Origin: Clostridiales bacterium GWD2_32_19
GTDB lineage: Bacteria; Bacillota; Clostridia; Lachnospirales; UBA12420
NCBI GenBank assembly: GCA_001795385.1
Contig: MGOU01000031.1
Location: 1 to 45,461, forward strand
Direction: 5' to 3'
DNA: 45,461 nt
Shown here: piece by piece, positions 42,435 through 45,461 of the stretch
Layout: each line of letters begins with the position of its first letter
Numbering within the stretch: position 1 is the stretch's first letter
The notes under the pieces: model-generated
What the model was told of the DNA's origin: nothing
The model's input: only the letters and a program-made list of their open reading frames with translations
The model's database searches: none
Program-made: the position numbers and the translations under genes

Positions 42435-43280
42435 TCACTCTGATTTAAGGCTTTCTACTATCCTAATAAGAAACTCATTTATACTTTCCCAGTACCCCTC
42501 TCCGTTTTGAATAGTATTATGTTCTGTATTTTTTACTATCTTTATCTCATGACTTCCTCCCCACTTTTCAACCAATTTGATTGCATGTTTTGGAGGTATA
42601 AAAGTATCATTTTCTGCTGCTAGTGCTATCATAGGCGTACTAATTTTAGGAGCAATTTTTATAGAATCAAACGGATTTTTTATGAATAACGAGACTGGGA
42701 TATATGAAATCTCTTCCTGAGCTACTTTGGTAATACTGTCGTATGGCGTAACAAGTATAACTCCCGCTAGTTTTCTTTCGTATGCAAGATGAACTGCAAC
42801 CCCACTTCCAAGACTTCTACCCATTACAATAATCTTATTATTATCTATATCACTTCTTTTAGCAAAGCTATCATATATATATTCCGCATCTTTAAATATA
42901 TTTTTTTCACTTGGTTTACCTTCACTTAGTCCATATCCTCTATAATTTATCGCTACTATATCCCAGCCTTTCAGGCTATCCTTATAGTGTATAAAATTAG
43001 ATACTTCCTCCGCATTACCTCCAAAATAAATTATAAGTGGTGCCTTTTTAAGCTCTGAGTTTTTAACATACCAACCATGCAATTTTATATTGTCAGTTGT
43101 AGTTATTCTAACCTCTTCGCAATTTTCAAATTGTGAGTTAATAATCTTAACTTCAGCATTTGTAAGCGTCTGATTTATAAAAATCATACTATCTTGTGAA
43201 AAATATAGAATACAAACAATACTCATATAGCCTATTACTATACTTATTACTACTGCTCTTATTATTGATTTTATTTTCAA
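42435..43280 (-). CDS. Membrane-anchored alpha/beta hydrolase (BAAT/YqkD-like)
   Basis: 281 residues from a TTG at 43280 with GAGGTG 6 bases upstream; an ATG at 43328 gives 16 more residues but has no ribosome site. N-terminal signal anchor (~5-28, IIRAVVISIVIGYMSIVCIL) places the domain outside the cell. Serine hydrolase triad: nucleophile in GRSLGSG (~residue 154), Asp in AAENDTFIP (~222), His in NTEHNTI (~254), with oxyanion region YFGGNAEE. INYRGYGLSEGKPSE is typical of the Bem46/YqkD/lysophospholipase-like group. Substrate unknown; probably an esterase on lipids or envelope components. Confidence 0.87.
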   Translation of the reverse strand: MKIKSIIRAVVISIVIGYMSIVCILYFSQDSMIFINQTLTNAEVKIINSQFENCEEVRITTTDNIKLHGWYVKNSELKKAPLIIYFGGNAEEVSNFIHYKDSLKGWDIVAINYRGYGLSEGKPSEKNIFKDAEYIYDSFAKRSDIDNNKIIVMGRSLGSGVAVHLAYERKLAGVILVTPYDSITKVAQEEISYIPVSLFIKNPFDSIKIAPKISTPMIALAAENDTFIPPKHAIKLVEKWGGSHEIKIVKNTEHNTIQNGEGYWESINEFLIRIVESLKSE

Positions 43281-43403
43281 TATCAGCACCTCTAATTTTC
43301 TTAAACTTAAATAGTCTCTAATTATCATCTTTACTATATCATATAAGCTACTGCTATATATTTATCCATCTTTTTATCTGAAATAAAGCCCATGAGTTTT
43401 GTT

Positions 43404-44045
43404 TTACTTTTCTGCTTCATTTTCTGTAGGCAATATTATTTCATCCCATTGATCAAGTTCGTATAGCATAAGATCCATATACTTTAAATCTTCTACAGAA
43501 ATATCAGAAACAACAATATCTACAAATTGCTCATTACCTTTAGTTAACCATAGTATATTGATTATATGTCCCATCCTTTCTATATCAGAAGGACCAACAC
43601 TAGCAAGTACCCTTGAAATATCTTCGTTTTCAACCCCGTTTCCATAAAGCGCCATTGAACATTCAATTTGTGTAGGATTCAATGTTTTATTTAAACGACT
43701 CTCTATCTTATGTTCTATAAAATAAAGAGATTTGTTTGCAAACTCCAAATTATTAGGACTGAAAAATTCCATATAATCAGATAAATCTATCTCACCTACA
43801 ATATAATCCCACTTCCTAAAAGCTTTTTTTAATCTTTTTGAATACTGATCTATATCTTCCATAATTTCCTCAATAGTCTTTTGAGGCTCTTTAGCCTTCA
43901 AACCCTCAATAAAATCATAAACATCTTCCGCAGTAAGTTCTTTACCCAGAAGCTCCTCCCAGTACTTAATACTTTTTATTTTATCTTCTACTAACTTTTT
44001 ACCCTTATTATTTTTAAAATCTCTTATTTCCGTAACACTTTCCAT
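43404..44045 (-). CDS. Uncharacterised helical protein
   Basis: 213 residues, soluble, strongly acidic and helical, with no signal peptide, membrane segment or cysteine cluster. GGATGGGATG lies a few bases before the ATG. Notable segments: YWEELLGKELTAEDVYDFIE (~28-47), FRKWDYIVGEIDLSDYMEFF, and LYGNGVENEDISRVLASVGP. No family recognised. It lies upstream of the hydrolase on the same strand with a 123-base gap and no clear terminator, so weak cotranscription is possible. Confidence 0.75.
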   Translation of the reverse strand: MESVTEIRDFKNNKGKKLVEDKIKSIKYWEELLGKELTAEDVYDFIEGLKAKEPQKTIEEIMEDIDQYSKRLKKAFRKWDYIVGEIDLSDYMEFFSPNNLEFANKSLYFIEHKIESRLNKTLNPTQIECSMALYGNGVENEDISRVLASVGPSDIERMGHIINILWLTKGNEQFVDIVVSDISVEDLKYMDLMLYELDQWDEIILPTENEAEK

Positions 44046-44405
44046 CTGTCATCCCATCCTCTTCTTTCAAAATTTCATAGTTATTATACCATATATTCCA
44101 TGAAATAACAATATATTACATAAAACAATAAAACTTTTTTGGCATTAATTTTGTAATTTTCAAAGTAAAAGAATTTGTTGATTTTTCAAGAACTCTAAAA
44201 CTGGCTTGATGAGATTGTTAGACAAAAAGTATTCAAATACTTTTATTTTACAACATCCACCAAACATAAATGTATAAAAAGGATTTCTTTTGGCTATAAA
44301 TTATTCGAGGTTTTTGAAATAGAATCTTATATACTTTTGGTAGTCCAATGCACGGATAATTTCGACTAAAATAAATCCATTGTAAACAAAGAGCGCACAA
44401 CACAT

Positions 44406-44445
44406 TTTCAAGTTTTATACGCCCCCACTATTGACAACGAACCAT
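44406..44445. repeat. Short dispersed repeat, copy 2 (ATACGCCC type)
   Basis: The block containing ATACGCCCCCACTATTGACA is about 85% identical over 40 bases to 3786-3825. It lies directly behind the tRNA operon terminator. The remaining 44046-44405 stretch is AT-rich and holds no recognisable gene. Confidence 0.55.
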
Positions 44446-44480
44446 AAAAATAAGTCCTAGAAACTAAATTCTAGAACCTC
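44446..44480 (-). terminator. Intrinsic terminator of the rRNA-tRNA operon
   Basis: On the minus strand AGGTTCTAGAA pairs with TTTCTAGGACTT and is followed by ATTTTTA. It begins 17 bases after the 3' end of tRNA-Arg. Confidence 0.8.
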
Positions 44481-44496
44481 TTTACTTAACTTTTAT

Positions 44497-44570
44497 TGTG
44501 CATGAGAAGATTCGAACTTCCGACCACTTGATTCGTAGTCAAGTACTCTATCCAGCTGAGCTACACGCAC
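44497..44570 (-). tRNA. tRNA-Arg (anticodon ACG)
   Basis: 74 bases with a full cloverleaf: acceptor GTGCGTG/CATGCAC, D-arm, anticodon stem CTTGA/TCAAG around CTACGAA, TTCGAAT T-loop, discriminator A. CCA not encoded. Last gene of the cluster. Confidence 0.93.
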
Positions 44571-44704
44571 ATATTTTTTTATATTATTAATACTATCCTT
44601 ACTATTTCCTTACCATCTATGCTTAAGTTCTCACAATTGCTTGTAAAACACACAAGCACAGTTTTTAGTTATCCCTCACAATGAATATAGCGTAGACAAA
44701 GCAC

Positions 44705-44752
44705 AAAAGTCAGGTATCAAGAGTCAAGATTGACTTCTGATATCTGACTTTT
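44705..44752. repeat. Long hairpin between tRNA-Leu and tRNA-Arg
   Basis: Two 23-base arms (44705-44727, 44730-44752) pair with three mismatches around a 2-base loop; outer part AAAAGTCAG/CTGACTTTT. On the minus strand it could partly terminate transcription before tRNA-Arg or guide processing. Confidence 0.6.
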
Positions 44753-44762
44753 GATATCTTAT

Positions 44763-44848
44763 TGCCGGAGACCGGAATCGAACCGGTACGGGAGGTAAGT
44801 CCCGCAGGATTTTAAGTCCTGTGCGTCTGCCAGTTCCGCCACTTCGGC
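44763..44848 (-). tRNA. tRNA-Leu (anticodon UAA)
   Basis: 86 bases with the long variable arm of tRNA-Leu. Anticodon loop CTTAAAA between CAGGA and TCCTG. Acceptor GCCGAAG/CTCCGGC has one A-C mismatch at position 5. Discriminator A. Confidence 0.93.
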
Positions 44849-44868
44849 AAGTATTTGTAAATTTTGTA

Positions 44869-44942
44869 TGGGCCTTCAGGGACTCGAACCCCGGACCATC
44901 CGGTTATGAGCCGGACGCTCTAACCAACTGAGCTAAAGGCCC
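44869..44942 (-). tRNA. tRNA with CAU anticodon (Ile2 or elongator Met)
   Basis: 74 bases, acceptor GGGCCTT/AAGGCCC with discriminator A, anticodon loop CTCATAA. The GGxCCTTTAGCTCAGTTGG start and CTCATAA loop resemble Firmicutes tRNA-Ile2 (lysidine-modified CAU), but elongator tRNA-Met cannot be excluded by eye. It is not the initiator, since its first base pair is G-C. Confidence 0.85.
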
Positions 44943-44947
44943 CTATA

Positions 44948-45020
44948 AGCCGACGATCGGAGTTGAACCGATAACCTGCTGATTACAAGTCAGCTGCTCT
45001 GCCAATTGAGCCACGTCGGC
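44948..45020 (-). tRNA. tRNA-Thr (anticodon UGU)
   Basis: 73 bases; acceptor GCCGACG/CGTCGGC, anticodon loop CTTGTAA between CTGA and TCAG, T-loop TTCAACT, discriminator T. Confidence 0.93.
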
Positions 45021-45108
45021 GAATTTTTGATTAAGCTTTATTAATTATATTATGACCTTATTTAGAATATGTATTACTTATATAAAGATTTATATTTGTA
45101 AATCTTTA

Positions 45109-45181
45109 TGGGCACAACAGGGATCGAACCTGTGACCCCCTGCTTGTAAGGCAGGTGCTCTCCCAGCTGAGCTATGCGCCC
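45109..45181 (-). tRNA. tRNA-Val (anticodon UAC)
   Basis: 73 bases; acceptor GGGCGCA/TGTGCCC, anticodon stem CCTGC/GCAGG around CTTACAA, T-loop TTCGATC, discriminator A. Confidence 0.95.
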
Positions 45182-45230
45182 GGGATAGATACCATATATA
45201 ATATATGTGTTGTATCTAAGTATTAATTTA

Positions 45231-45304
45231 CGACCCTGAGGGGACTCGAACCCACGACCTCTGCCGTGACAGGGCAGCGCTCTAACCAACTGAGCTACAG
45301 GGCC
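45231..45304 (-). tRNA. tRNA-Asp (anticodon GUC)
   Basis: 74 bases; acceptor GGCCCTG/CAGGGTC, anticodon loop CTGTCAC between CTGCC and GGCAG, discriminator G as expected for tRNA-Asp. First tRNA behind the 23S gene. Confidence 0.95.
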
Positions 45305-45402
45305 ATATTTTATTTAACAATGCATAAACTTTATAGTCACAGCTAAAAATAATATAAAACCATAATACTAAATAATGTAAGAGAGATGTTTGTATATATA
45401 TT

Positions 45403-45461
45403 GGTCAAACCTTCGACCTATTAGTATTAGTCAGCTTAACATATTGCTATGCTTACACCTC
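45403..45461 (-). rRNA. 23S ribosomal RNA, 3' end (partial)
   Basis: On the minus strand the last bases read GAGGTGTAAGCATAGCAATA then GCTGACTAATACTAATAGGT and end near GTTTGACC, the conserved 3' end of bacterial 23S rRNA. The gene continues beyond the window. No 5S gene follows: the 98 bases before tRNA-Asp contain only AT-rich spacer. Confidence 0.93.

Noticed and set aside
45074-45289. 71-codon open frame across tRNA-Val and tRNA-Asp
   Set aside because: It is made of tRNA gene sequence and is a common false gene in tRNA clusters.

Overview
The window is AT-rich and almost every gene sits on the minus strand. Gene content, Shine-Dalgarno-led starts (AGGAGG-type), near-consensus sigma-A promoters and a sigma-I/RsgI pair point to an anaerobic low-GC Firmicute of the class Clostridia. 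I cannot name a genus. The right edge carries the 3' end of a 23S rRNA gene followed by six tRNA genes (Asp, Val, Thr, CAU, Leu, Arg), with no 5S gene between them.

Layout, left to right. 1-5.2 kb: a glycine-rich secreted protein cut by the edge, rpsO with its promoter and leader, a YwmB-like protein, a CBS-pair protein, a small protein and glutamate dehydrogenase. 5.2-10 kb: nested repeats, then lysS, greA, dusB, a small conserved protein and a short biotin ligase. 10.3-16.5 kb: an S-layer-homology protein, a Maf pyrophosphatase, an NDK-like protein, a gene remnant, a GTP-cyclohydrolase-II-like enzyme and a Nudix/winged-helix regulator with clear operator sites. 16.8-22.9 kb: signalling genes (PAS hybrid kinase, small kinase, a V4R-like sensor paired with a chemoreceptor).

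23.3-31.4 kb is the most unusual part: the only substantial plus-strand transcription unit. It has three large genes: a P47/TULIP-like protein (the lipid-binding fold of the botulinum OrfX/P47 proteins), a two-HKD phospholipase-D-like protein with an internal membrane segment and a long charged coiled-coil tail, and a 939-residue protein with a glycine-rich N-terminus, a long helical middle and a beta-rich C-terminus. I read it as a candidate undescribed membrane/lipid-acting effector or toxin cassette. The fold assignments come from recognised motifs; the function is inference.

31.5-37.3 kb: a TPR protein, a doubly frameshifted pseudogene, and a tight run of tandem-GGDEF protein, HD hydrolase, radical SAM enzyme and divergent NDK-like protein, all behind one promoter. 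37.6-42.1 kb: sigI-rsgI, a FecR-domain secreted protein and a stalk-domain secreted protein. sigI and the stalk-domain gene share a nearly identical non-sigma-A promoter, so this looks like a local sigma-I regulon. 42.3-44 kb: an anchored alpha/beta hydrolase and an unknown protein, then the tRNA/rRNA operon.

Four copies of a short inverted-repeat element (MITE) lie between genes from 9 to 20 kb. Two have perfect 8-bp target duplications and one has a near-perfect one. Several other dispersed palindromes and repeats are mapped. Coding starts were moved to the codon best served by a ribosome binding site where this differed from the longest reading frame.
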